Below, one piece after another: positions 1 through 6,943 of a stretch of 64,000 nt of DNA. The stretch is from Prevotella sp. GTDB taxonomy: Bacteria > Bacteroidota > Bacteroidia > Bacteroidales > Bacteroidaceae. Numbering within the stretch: position 1 is the stretch's first letter; every line of letters begins with the position of its first letter. The DNA is taken from the NCBI GenBank assembly GCA_016286995.1, contig JAEEVA010000008.1, positions 35,042 through 99,041 on the forward strand. Direction: 5' to 3'. The notes under the pieces were generated by a model, which was not told the DNA's origin, did not search any database, and saw only the letters and a program-made list of their open reading frames with translations. The translations under genes were made by a program, and so were the position numbers.

Positions 1-457
1 CCTTCTCGTATTCCTGCTGGTAGACATGGCCGTTACGATATACCTGCGACAGCATGTGCGTTGACAAGGCATTTACGCAACTCACACCCACACCGTGCAG
101 ACCGCCGGAAACCTTATAGGATCCTTTATCGAACTTACCACCGGCATGCAGCACGGTCATCACGACTTCCAGGGCCGACTTGTGCATCTTCTCGTGCTCG
201 TCGACGGGAATACCACGACCGTTATCCTGTACAGTAATGGAGTTATCTTCATTGATGGTCACCTCGATATGTGTGCAGTAGCCTGCCATTGCCTCGTCGA
301 TAGAGTTGTCGACGGTCTCGTTTACAAGGTGGTGGAGACCTTTCTCGCTGATGTCTCCAATATACATTGCCGGACGCTTACGTACGGCTTCCAGTCCTTC
401 GAGTACCTGAATGTTACTCGCGGAATAATTGCTGATTTTGTTTTGTTCTTCTGCCAT
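1..457 (-). CDS. gyrB: DNA gyrase subunit B, N-terminal part (runs off the window)
   Basis: Only the first 152 residues are present; the gene continues beyond base 1. They form the start of the GHKL ATPase domain of the type IIA topoisomerase that introduces negative supercoils. Visible motifs are the N box [11 protein letters not shown] near residue 50, the G1 box DNGRGIP and the lid [16 protein letters not shown]. The start ATG at 455-457 gives [29 protein letters not shown] -7 element lies at 484-491 on the same strand. ParE at 39821 is the paralogue; the [19 protein letters not shown] stretch here is gyrase-like, whereas the paralogue has an [12 protein letters not shown] version. The call is firm. 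Confidence 0.95.
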   Translation of the reverse strand, partial: MAEEQNKISNYSASNIQVLEGLEAVRKRPAMYIGDISEKGLHHLVNETVDNSIDEAMAGYCTHIEVTINEDNSITVQDNGRGIPVDEHEKMHKSALEVVMTVLHAGGKFDKGSYKVSGGLHGVGVSCVNALSTHMLSQVYRNGHVYQQEYEK

Positions 458-483
458 TATATTCTATAGGTCTTAATAGGCTG

Positions 484-491
484 CAAAATTA
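484..491 (-). promoter_or_regulatory. -7 promoter element of gyrB
   Basis: TAATTTTG on the minus strand fits the Bacteroidetes -7 consensus TAnnTTTG. It lies 26 bases before the gyrB start codon. Confidence 0.6.
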
Positions 492-537
492 CAAAAAATC
501 TGCGACTTAAACAAAAGAAAAATGTTTAATTATTATA

Positions 538-570
538 AAAAAAGACCGCACACTGTCGGACAGCGTGCGG
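538..570 (-). terminator. Rho-independent terminator of rpsT
   Basis: Read on the minus strand, a GC-rich hairpin (arms at 546-556 and 560-570, one mismatch) is followed by a run of T, which appears as the A-run at 536-543 on the plus strand. It lies 22 bases past the rpsT stop codon. Confidence 0.8.
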
Positions 571-592
571 CTTTTATGCTTGGACGATTGAT

Positions 593-847
593 TTATCCCA
601 GCTTGCTGATGTGCAGAGCAAGACTTGACTTCAGGTTAGCGGCCTTGTTCTTGTGGATAATGTTGGTCTTAGCCAACTTATCCAGCATCTTCTGTACTTT
701 GGGGTACAGGGCGGCTGCCTCTTCCTTGTTGGTCATTGCGCGCAGCTTGCGAACAGCATTACGCATAGTCTTGGCATAGTAGTGGTTGTGCTCTGCCCTC
801 TTCTTGTCCTGACGAATTCTCTTCAGGGATGATTTGTGATTTGCCAT
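593..847 (-). CDS. rpsT: 30S ribosomal protein S20 (bS20)
   Basis: An 84-residue, Lys/Arg-rich, all-helical protein of the usual bS20 length, starting [17 protein letters not shown], the family's signature N terminus. S20 binds 16S rRNA early in small-subunit assembly. The gene lies downstream of tRNA-Glu on the same strand, with a GC-rich hairpin in the 137-base gap, so both may be read from the promoter at 1141-1148. A clear terminator follows. Confidence 0.95.
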   Translation of the reverse strand: MANHKSSLKRIRQDKKRAEHNHYYAKTMRNAVRKLRAMTNKEEAAALYPKVQKMLDKLAKTNIIHKNKAANLKSSLALHISKLG

Positions 848-913
848 TTTAATTTTTGTTTTTAATTGTTTAACTTAAAGCTTATGGGTCTTACGTCTCT
901 GCGGACTGCCCTG

Positions 914-936
914 GGCGGGGTTTGCACCCCTCCGCC
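914..936 (-). other. Stable GC hairpin in the rpsT leader
   Basis: Minus-strand RNA from the tRNA-Glu to rpsT gap would fold GGCGG-a-GGGG, loop tgcaaa, CCCC-GCC. No T-run follows, so it is not a terminator. It could be an RNA-processing spacer or a regulatory leader structure; bS20 autoregulates in some bacteria, but nothing here proves that. Confidence 0.4.
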
Positions 937-984
937 ACCTTTCCCGTTGCCGGTAGCACTTGGCTGTGCCGATGACAGATTTAA

Positions 985-1059
985 TGGTAGTCCCTAGGAG
1001 AGTCGAACTCCTCTTTAGAGAATGAAAATCTCTCGTCCTAACCGATAGACGAAGGGACC
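985..1059 (-). tRNA. tRNA-Glu (UUC), CCA encoded
   Basis: A full cloverleaf reads on the minus strand. The acceptor GGTCCCT pairs with AGGGACT (terminal G-T pair). The anticodon loop holds TTC. The T arm is AGGAG TTCGACT CTCCT. The discriminator is A, followed by an encoded CCA at 985-987. It lies just upstream of rpsT. Confidence 0.93.
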
Positions 1060-1140
1060 AGGCGCTTCGCTAAGCGAAAAATGGGTCATCAGGAGTGAGA
1101 AACTACTGTCCATCACAGGCCCATTCTCGAAAAGTGGGTG

Positions 1141-1148
1141 CAAAGGTA
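1141..1148 (-). promoter_or_regulatory. -7 promoter element for tRNA-Glu/rpsT
   Basis: TACCTTTG on the minus strand, 81 bases upstream of the tRNA 5' end. It is the only good TAnnTTTG match in the gap and would drive tRNA-Glu and probably rpsT. Confidence 0.5.
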
Positions 1149-1274
1149 CGAAGAAAATTAAAAATTAAAAATTAAAAATTAAAAAATTGCTTCTGCTACC
1201 CCAATATTTAACTTTTTTTACAATATCGTGCATCATTTCTTATGGCTCACTTCTCGTTTTTCATTTAAAATATG

Positions 1275-1282
1275 TACTTTTG
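1275..1282 (+). promoter_or_regulatory. -7 promoter element of recO
   Basis: TACTTTTG ends five bases before the recO ATG. A start site at the usual distance would fall on or next to the start codon, implying a leaderless or nearly leaderless mRNA. Confidence 0.6.
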
Positions 1283-1287
1283 CACAG

Positions 1288-2031
1288 ATGTTAACAAAAA
1301 CAGAGGCCATCGTACTGCATGCCATCAAGTATAGCGACTCCCGTATCATCGTAGAAATGTTCACGCGTGAGACGGGACGGCTGTCGTTCATGGTGCCCAT
1401 TGCCAAGACATCGCACGGACGCATGAAGAAGCAGTATTTCCAACCGATGACATTGTTGGAGGTAACATTTGATTATCGACAGCGTTCACAGCTGCAATAT
1501 CTGAAGGATGTCCGTCCGCTGACAGCGTGGTCGACAATTCCCTTCACACCCGAGAAATTGGCGCTAACGCTGTTTGTGTCCGAATTCCTTTATCATGCCC
1601 TGCATTCCGAACAGCAGAACGAGGCACTGTTCTCATACGTCTGCAACTCCATGCAGTGGCTCGACATGGCTCAGGGCAACTATGCCAACTTCCACCTGAC
1701 ATTCCTCATGAGGATGAGCCGCTTTCTGGGCTTCTACCCTAACCTAAGCCCCACCACCCCAACGAATGACAAGGAGGGGGAAATGTTCTTCGACCTGCGC
1801 GAAGGATGTTTCACGACAATGGCTCCCACGCACCACGACTTCCTACAGCCAAACGATGCCAGTCGCATCCTGGTGCTGATGCGTATGGACTTCCCCACGA
1901 TGCATCTCTACCAGCTGTCCCGCCACGACCGCAACCGCATTACGGAGGTGCTGCTTGGATACTATAGGCTGCACATCCCACAATTTCCTGAATTGAAAAG
2001 CCTCAACGTGCTCCAAGAACTGTGGGCCTGA
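1288..2031 (+). CDS. recO: DNA repair protein RecO
   Basis: A 247-residue protein of RecO length. The N-terminal part (MLTKTEAIVLHAIKYSDSR, then TRETGRLSFMVPIAK) matches the OB-fold domain; the rest is the helical domain. RecO works with RecR in loading RecA onto SSB-coated DNA. The ATG at 1288 was preferred to an in-frame GTG at 1228 because family homology begins there and a promoter element lies just before it. The 3' end overlaps the convergent P-type ATPase gene by 29 bases. A short hydrophilic stretch, TTPTNDKEG, near residue 152 looks like a variable loop. The zinc-binding cysteines found in many RecO proteins are not present. Confidence 0.9.
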   Translation: MLTKTEAIVLHAIKYSDSRIIVEMFTRETGRLSFMVPIAKTSHGRMKKQYFQPMTLLEVTFDYRQRSQLQYLKDVRPLTAWSTIPFTPEKLALTLFVSEFLYHALHSEQQNEALFSYVCNSMQWLDMAQGNYANFHLTFLMRMSRFLGFYPNLSPTTPTNDKEGEMFFDLREGCFTTMAPTHHDFLQPNDASRILVLMRMDFPTMHLYQLSRHDRNRITEVLLGYYRLHIPQFPELKSLNVLQELWA

Positions 2032-4054
2032 GGGCTCGCATGGCGTTGAGCACGGCCAGCACCATCACACCTACATCGGCAAAGACGGCCAGCCACATGG
2101 TGGCAATACCAACCGCTGCCAGCAGCAATACGGCGACCTTCACACCGATGGCGAAGCCGACGTTCTGACGGGCTATGGCCAGTGTGCGACGGGCTATACG
2201 GATGGCCAGTGCTATCTTTGAGGGCTTGTCGTCCATCAGCACCACGTCGGCAGCCTCGATGGCAGCATCGCTACCCAGTCCGCCCATTGCTATTCCTACG
2301 TCGGCGCGAGCCAGTACAGGGGCGTCGTTGATGCCGTCGCCCACAAAGGCAAGGCGAGCTTCCTGATTATGAGATGACGACACATCGCTATTTCTTAGTT
2401 TTTCCACGTAACCGACCTTATCGGCAGGCATCAGCTCGGCATGATACTCCGTCAGCTGCAGGGTCTGTGCCACGTGGGCCGCCACTTCCTCGCGGTCGCC
2501 AGTCAGCATCACTGTCCGTTTCACACCCAGTTCCTTCAGCTGGCGCACGGCTTCGGCACTGTCATCCTTAATCTTGTCATTGATAACGACATGACCGGCA
2601 TAGCTGCCATCAATAGCCACATGGATGACGGTGCTCACCTTTTGTCCACACCGTGGACAGTCACACCATTTTGCACCGACGGCATCCATCAGTTTGGTGT
2701 TGCCGACAGCCACTAGTCTGTCGCCAACGCGTGCCTTGATGCCCTTGCCTGCTATCTCCTCGACGTCAGTGACCTGACAACCATCGGTGGCTTCGTCAGG
2801 GAAGGCGTCGCGCAGGGCAGCGCCGATGGGGTGTGTCGTAAAGTGCTCCACGTGAGCAGCCAGATGCAACAATTCCCGCTCCGTAACTTCTTCACCTTCT
2901 CCAACCTCATCTCCATGTACCGCTTCAACGGCAAACTGCCCGTAGGTCAGCGTGCCAGTCTTGTCGAACACGACGGTGTCGACCTTGGCCAGCACGTCCA
3001 TAAAGCTGGAGCCCTTGATGAGAATACCATTACGCGACGCACCGCCAATGCCCCCGAAGAATGTCAGCGGCACACTGATGACCAAGGCGCAGGGACACGA
3101 GACCACCAGGAACATCAAGGCGCGATAGATCCATGTGGCCAACGAACCACCCAGCAGGATGAGCACGAACGCTATCAGCAATGCACCAAATACCACGATG
3201 GGTGTGTAGACGCGGGCAAAACGCGTGATGAAGGCTTCGCTCTTCGACTTGTTATCAGCGGCATTCTCCACCAAATTGATAATCTTCGAAACGGTACTCT
3301 CGCCAAACGACTTGGTGGTACGCACACGTAGCACGCCGCTCATATTGACACAACCTGAAACGACTTCGTCGCCCGAAGCCACTTCGCGCGGCACGCTCTC
3401 GCCCGTCAACGCCACCGTATTCAGCGCCGACGCTCCTTCGACGATGACGCCATCCAACGGCACGCGCTCACCAGGCCGTATCACAATGATAGAACCCACC
3501 GCCACCTCTTCAGGTGCCACTTCATCATTTCTCGTCTCTCCTTTCTCATTCCTCACCTCAACGTGTGCCACATCGGGCCGGATATCCATCAGGTGTGCTA
3601 TGCTGCGGCGACTCTGTCCCTCGGCATACCCCTCAAACAGTTCACCCACCTGGAAGAACAGCATGACGAAGACCGCCTCTGGGAATTCCGTCTCAGCACC
3701 CGGCAGAAAACCGATGCACAGCGCGCCGATGGTAGCGACGGCCATCAGGAAGTGTTCGTTGAAGGCATCGCCACGTGCCAGTCCTTCAGCCGCCTCTTTC
3801 AGCGTGTCGTGTCCTATTATAATATAAGGTATAAGGTAAACCAGCAGCAGTTGCCAAGTCTCCAGGTTGCAGGTCTTCTCTACCAGCACCGCTCCGCCCA
3901 GCAGCACAGCGGTGACAATAATCAGCAGCAGCTGTCCCTTCAAGCTGTGCTCGTGGTGTTCATGTTGATGCTCATGGTGTTCATGTTGGTGTCCACCATG
4001 CTCATGTTGATGCTCACAGTGTCCGCAATGTTCGTGTTCGTGATAATGTCCCAT
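2003..4054 (-). CDS. Zinc/cadmium-type P1B ATPase with His-rich N terminus
   Basis: A 683-residue heavy-metal efflux ATPase of the inner membrane. In order: an N-terminal His/Glu tail of about 36 residues with about 18 His and two Cys, transmembrane helices, the TGES actuator motif at 217-220, the intramembrane CPC at 320-322, the phosphorylation site DKTGTLT near 364, and GDGINDAP at 572-579. The usual N-terminal HMA domain is absent; the His tail probably takes over metal sensing. A CDCPRCG knuckle sits in the nucleotide-binding domain at 464-470. The ATG at 4054 is preferred to an upstream TTG at 4084. CPC with a His-rich tail suggests Zn/Cd/Pb export, but specificity is inferred. Confidence 0.88.
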   Translation of the reverse strand: MGHYHEHEHCGHCEHQHEHGGHQHEHHEHQHEHHEHSLKGQLLLIIVTAVLLGGAVLVEKTCNLETWQLLLVYLIPYIIIGHDTLKEAAEGLARGDAFNEHFLMAVATIGALCIGFLPGAETEFPEAVFVMLFFQVGELFEGYAEGQSRRSIAHLMDIRPDVAHVEVRNEKGETRNDEVAPEEVAVGSIIVIRPGERVPLDGVIVEGASALNTVALTGESVPREVASGDEVVSGCVNMSGVLRVRTTKSFGESTVSKIINLVENAADNKSKSEAFITRFARVYTPIVVFGALLIAFVLILLGGSLATWIYRALMFLVVSCPCALVISVPLTFFGGIGGASRNGILIKGSSFMDVLAKVDTVVFDKTGTLTYGQFAVEAVHGDEVGEGEEVTERELLHLAAHVEHFTTHPIGAALRDAFPDEATDGCQVTDVEEIAGKGIKARVGDRLVAVGNTKLMDAVGAKWCDCPRCGQKVSTVIHVAIDGSYAGHVVINDKIKDDSAEAVRQLKELGVKRTVMLTGDREEVAAHVAQTLQLTEYHAELMPADKVGYVEKLRNSDVSSSHNQEARLAFVGDGINDAPVLARADVGIAMGGLGSDAAIEAADVVLMDDKPSKIALAIRIARRTLAIARQNVGFAIGVKVAVLLLAAVGIATMWLAVFADVGVMVLAVLNAMRALRPTVLGAR

Positions 4055-4222
4055 AACTTTGTTTATTTCTAATTTCGTCTGCAAAGTTACGGACTATTCC
4101 TTGCAACTTGGTTGCAAAGACACCCCTGCATGTCTAATACTTCCTACAGGCAATCCGCTTGTGTAAGACTTTCATGCCAGTAAAGTCCCACTTTACTCCG
4201 AGGAAAGTCAGAGGCAGGGAAA

Positions 4223-4354
4223 ATGCGACGATGCGACGATGCGACCATTGATTTCATAGAGTAATAATAAAAATAATAATGTAGCAATAATTAATACATA
4301 TACTTTTTTAATATCTCTATAGAAATTGATGGTCGCATGGTCGCATCGTCGCAT
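4223..4354. repeat. 26-bp inverted repeat pair around an AT-rich core
   Basis: The arms at 4223-4248 and 4329-4354 match at 25 of 26 positions and are themselves built from an ATGCGACG unit. About 80 bases of very AT-rich DNA separate them. The pair lies at the edge of the AT-rich restriction-modification island. Confidence 0.7.
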
Positions 4355-4408
4355 AACATTTCTTCCATACCTTTAAATGTGTCAGGATCTGGTACCTGAC
4401 ATCTTCTT

Positions 4409-4451
4409 GAATATTCTAATTTGGAATATTCTCTTTTAGTATATAACTTTG
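4409..4451 (+). promoter_or_regulatory. Promoter and twin palindromic operator of the controller gene
   Basis: Two perfect GAATATTC palindromes (4409-4416 and 4424-4431) flank a -33 element TTTG (4420-4423). The -7 element TAACTTTG follows at 4444-4451 after a 20-base spacer. The start codon is 8 bases further. Twin palindromes over the promoter are what controller proteins of restriction-modification systems bind, so autoregulation is inferred. Confidence 0.6.
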
Positions 4452-4459
4452 CAATTAAT

Positions 4460-4705
4460 ATGGATAAGAGCATACATACAAAACAGTACCGAATGTTGAT
4501 AAGCCTTATTCGGGAAGAACGTGAATCGCGTCAGATTACACAAGAGCAATTGGCTTCCAAGTTGTCTGTCAAGCAGACAGTTATCAGTAAAATTGAGACC
4601 TGTGAGAGAAGGCTTGATTTTATTGAATTACGCCAGATTTGTATTGCGTTAGGAATTACACCATCAGATTTTATCAACAAATTTGAAAATAAAGTATCAA
4701 AATGA
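4460..4705 (+). CDS. XRE-family controller (C) protein of a restriction-modification system
   Basis: A small 81-residue DNA-binding protein that is almost entirely a helix-turn-helix of the XRE/Cro type: ITQEQLASKLSVKQTVISKIE at about 26-46, then ITPSDFINKF. Size and position are those of C proteins, which delay and limit endonuclease expression. The ATG at 4460 is preferred to an upstream in-frame start because it follows a promoter with twin palindromes. Its stop overlaps the endonuclease start by four bases (ATGA), so the two are translationally coupled. AT content is higher than in flanking genes, suggesting transfer. Confidence 0.8.
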   Translation: MDKSIHTKQYRMLISLIREERESRQITQEQLASKLSVKQTVISKIETCERRLDFIELRQICIALGITPSDFINKFENKVSK

Positions 4706-5289
4706 AATCACCGTATCAAGGAAAGGCCGAAGACAAGTGGCTGAATATAACAAGGAAATTAGTAAACAAGCATCCTCTTAAAGATGAAATTGTTGAAACC
4801 GTTTTACAATCATGGGAAGACATCTTCAATTCGAAGATGGGCTCGTTCTTTATTGGTAAAGAAATATTTCCTGAACCACAAATTATGAGTTTCTTCCTTC
4901 ATGAGTTAGTTGCTCACAATCTTTCCCTTAAACATCCTGGAGTATATAAAGTGGGAGAGCCCAAGAAAGAGAAGGATATTCACAACATGGTAGACCCTTC
5001 TTTAGGAATTGAAATTAAGGCATCTTCACATAAAGACAAGATATTTGCCAACAGAAGCTATGCCCAGCCTTCATCTGGATCAGAGACCAAGGACAAGAAC
5101 GGCTATTACATTGCCATCAACTTTGAAAAGTTCTCAGAAAAAGTAAAACGTCCCAAGATAACACTTATCAGGTTCGGGTATCTGGAGCACAAAGACTGGA
5201 TTCCACAGAAAGCCAGTACAGGACAGCAGGCTCATCTTTCATCACAAGCCTACGAATTAAAACTTATCACACTTTTTCAGGCAGAATGA
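4702..5289 (+). CDS. ScaI-like type II restriction endonuclease
   Basis: A 195-residue protein. From memory its sequence (KSPYQGK at the start, VLQSWEDIFNSK, FFLHELV, EIKASSH, NRSYAQ, GYYIAINFEKF, IRFGYLEHKDWI, STGQQAHL) matches ScaI-family enzymes, which cut at AGTACT. A PD-(D/E)xK site is plausible: D98 (or D92) with E104-x-K106. It is coupled to the controller gene by an ATGA overlap and is convergent with a DNA methyltransferase 41 bases away, which completes a type II system. The family call rests on recall; the restriction-modification context is strong. The recognition site is inferred, not shown. Confidence 0.68.
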   Translation: MKSPYQGKAEDKWLNITRKLVNKHPLKDEIVETVLQSWEDIFNSKMGSFFIGKEIFPEPQIMSFFLHELVAHNLSLKHPGVYKVGEPKKEKDIHNMVDPSLGIEIKASSHKDKIFANRSYAQPSSGSETKDKNGYYIAINFEKFSEKVKRPKITLIRFGYLEHKDWIPQKASTGQQAHLSSQAYELKLITLFQAE

Positions 5290-5330
5290 AATAAGAATTC
5301 CCAGCAATTCTCCAAATATAGAGTTCTTTC

Positions 5331-6236
5331 TTAATCTCTAAAATCAAGCATGGACTCCTTCTCTTGAATTTTATGAAATATTCGCTTTTTGGCAATCTCA
5401 CAATAGGATTTGTCAATCTCAAAACCTATAAAACGTCTGTTTAATTCTACTGCCACAGCCCCTACAGTACCGCTGCCCAGAAAGGGTTCCAAGATAATAT
5501 CCTCATCATTCGTAAAGCCAAGCATCAATCGTTTTATCAAGTCTTCAGGGAACTGTGCAGGATGGGGAGTCCGTTCGTCAGAAGACCTGTCTTTGCCAGA
5601 AGTTACTTTGGCTATCTCCCAGACATCAGAGGGATTCTTCCCAATAGTATTACACCTTAGTCTGCCATTCTTCTTTTGGTTAGGGTATTTAACATTTGGG
5701 TCTCTAATAGCATCAAGATTAAAAATGAAATGATCCTTGTCTTTCACATACCACAATATTTTTTCATTACGCGGGGAAAGATATCTCTTTGCGGAAACAC
5801 CAGCCTCATAATGCCAAATTATTTCCTGATTAAGAAAAAAGCGAGTTTTGTCCCACAATAAATAGGATATAGGAACAGCCCTGCCCTTATCGGGAATAGA
5901 TAAATAACCGATATTCAACAAGTAGCTTCCATCAGGCTTAGTCAGCCGATAGATGTGGGAAGAAATATTTTCAAGCCAATTAATATACTTGTCAAGAGGC
6001 ATAATTTGCTCATACGTTTTCCCTATGTTATATGGAGGACTGGTTATCGTAGAGGAAAAAGGACAGCCAGTCATCATTGACAAAGCTTTTTCACAATCCA
6101 TATTATATATCACACCATACTTACATTCATAATATGGAGTTCCCAGTGTTTTCTTTATTTCTTTAAGCATATTACCAAAAGTGCTGACTTTGCCGAGATA
6201 ATCCTGCCGTTCAACTTGTCTTATTGCTAATTCCAT
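5331..6236 (-). CDS. DNA methyltransferase, beta-class, probably N4-cytosine specific
   Basis: A 301-residue S-adenosylmethionine-dependent DNA methyltransferase. Motif IV, TSPPY at 65-69, comes first, and the SAM-binding motif FLGSGT at 252-257 lies near the C terminus, the beta-class order. SPPY rather than DPPY favours cytosine-N4 as target. HPAQFPEDLI at about 225-234 fits motif X. It is the partner of the convergent endonuclease and would protect host DNA. Its promoter (-7 at 6260-6267) has the -33 TTTG in the centre of a 10-bp-arm palindrome (6277-6300). Confidence 0.87.
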   Translation of the reverse strand: MELAIRQVERQDYLGKVSTFGNMLKEIKKTLGTPYYECKYGVIYNMDCEKALSMMTGCPFSSTITSPPYNIGKTYEQIMPLDKYINWLENISSHIYRLTKPDGSYLLNIGYLSIPDKGRAVPISYLLWDKTRFFLNQEIIWHYEAGVSAKRYLSPRNEKILWYVKDKDHFIFNLDAIRDPNVKYPNQKKNGRLRCNTIGKNPSDVWEIAKVTSGKDRSSDERTPHPAQFPEDLIKRLMLGFTNDEDIILEPFLGSGTVGAVAVELNRRFIGFEIDKSYCEIAKKRIFHKIQEKESMLDFRD

Positions 6237-6259
6237 GATTTATCTTTTTAAAAACTTCG

Positions 6260-6300
6260 CAAAGATACGAAAAAATCCGCAACTCCCAAAGGAATTGCGG
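6260..6300 (-). promoter_or_regulatory. Methyltransferase promoter with palindrome centred on the -33 element
   Basis: On the minus strand the -7 element is TATCTTTG (6260-6267). Nineteen bases upstream, TTTG (6287-6290) lies in the middle of CCGCAATTCC/GGAGTTGCGG (6277-6300, one mismatch). T-richness follows, so a terminator for upstream minus-strand transcription is a possible alternative or second role. Confidence 0.55.
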
Positions 6301-6315
6301 AAAAATTGTTATTAT

Positions 6316-6400
6316 GTTATTATGTCTTACATGTTACCCTGTCTTTTAAGTTATTATGTCTTACATATTATTCTGTCATTCATGTTATTTTGATTTACAA
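6316..6400. repeat. Five tandem 17-bp units
   Basis: Units start at 6316, 6333, 6350, 6367 and 6384. Units 1 and 3 are identical (GTTATTATGTCTTACAT); the others share GTTA..nTGT/A..T..a positions. Confidence 0.7.
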
Positions 6401-6442
6401 AACAGCAGCGATTACAATGTAAGAGAGGCTGTTTTACAGCAG

Positions 6443-6502
6443 AAATTGTACGACTTTGCCCAAAGTTGTACAACCCTGTGAAAAGTTGTACAACTTGCTT
6501 TG
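6443..6502. repeat. Three 20-bp iteron-like units
   Basis: AAATTGTACGAC at 6443 and AAGTTGTACAAC at 6463 and 6483 recur exactly every 20 bases. The TTGTACAA core is palindromic, so this could be a protein-binding array. Confidence 0.7.
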
Positions 6503-6664
6503 TAACGAAGCCTCTTTTACAATGTAATATGTACTTTCTTACTGTGTTATATAGCATCTCCTACAGAGTAATATGGCATCTCCTGCAGAGTAATACAACC
6601 AAAACGAGCATGTGTTCTTCTATCAAGAAGGAATCAAAGCACGACTGGCTTAATCCCCAAAAGT

Positions 6665-6704
6665 AAAACCGAGAATTCCTTTGTTAATCGGAATTCTCGG
6701 TTTT
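6665..6704. terminator. Bidirectional terminator-like hairpin beside tRNA-Gln
   Basis: Perfect 11-bp arms CCGAGAATTCC (6669-6679) and GGAATTCTCGG (6690-6700) with A-run before and T-run after. It would end tRNA-Gln transcription on the minus strand. Confidence 0.8.
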
Positions 6705-6710
6705 CACTCG

Positions 6711-6781
6711 TTGTCCAAGGCGGATTCGAACCACCACAAACAGAACCAAAACCTGTTGTGCTACCATTACACCATTGGACA
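6711..6781 (-). tRNA. tRNA-Gln (UUG)
   Basis: A 71-base cloverleaf on the minus strand. The acceptor TGTCCAA pairs perfectly with TTGGACA. The anticodon loop of CAGGTTTTGGTTCTG holds TTG. The T arm is GGTGG TTCGAAT CCGCC. The discriminator is A; CCA is not encoded. The terminator hairpin follows within 10 bases. Confidence 0.93.
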
Positions 6782-6857
6782 CCGTTTGCTGAATGCGGGT
6801 GCAAAATTAGTAAATATTTGGCAAACCGCCAAATATTTCTTCACCTTTTATTGATTT

Positions 6858-6921
6858 AACAACGAATTACACGAATATTGCGAATACTATTACCTATGCG
6901 CAGTCAATTCGTGTAATTCGT
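6858..6921. repeat. ACGAATT inverted repeat downstream of tyrS
   Basis: A perfect 15-bp inverted pair (6862-6876 and 6907-6921) within longer related sequence. It lies just past the tyrS stop codon and could serve as its transcript end. Similar ACGGATT elements occur at 15225-15252 and 51183-51268. Confidence 0.6.
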
Positions 6922-6943
6922 CAAATTCGTTGTTTCAGAAGAG

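Larger units (their letters stand above)
4055..4459. other. Intergenic region with inverted repeats before the restriction-modification unit
   Basis: There is no gene in these 405 bases. They hold a 26-bp inverted repeat pair (4223-4248 and 4329-4354), an AT-rich core, a copy of the dispersed TGTCAGG/CCTGACA palindrome (4380-4401), and the promoter and operator of the controller gene. Confidence 0.7.
6301..6664. repeat. Gene-free mosaic of short tandem arrays
   Basis: About 360 AT-rich bases with no convincing gene. They contain five 17-bp units (6316-6400), one arm of an inverted repeat (6412-6430), three 20-bp units with a shared TTGTAC core (6443-6502), the second inverted arm (6509-6527, 17 of 19 matching) and three 22-bp units (6528-6593, the last two 20 of 22 identical). 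No period is a multiple of three, so they are not coding. Confidence 0.75.

Noticed and set aside
848..984. Possible cobalamin riboswitch (GGTG and CAG-like words on the minus strand)
   Set aside because: The core consensus is not matched in order, and the downstream gene is a ribosomal protein.
6466..6666. Open reading frame of 66 codons in the tandem-array region
   Set aside because: It crosses arrays whose periods are not multiples of three, has no promoter and no recognisable protein features.
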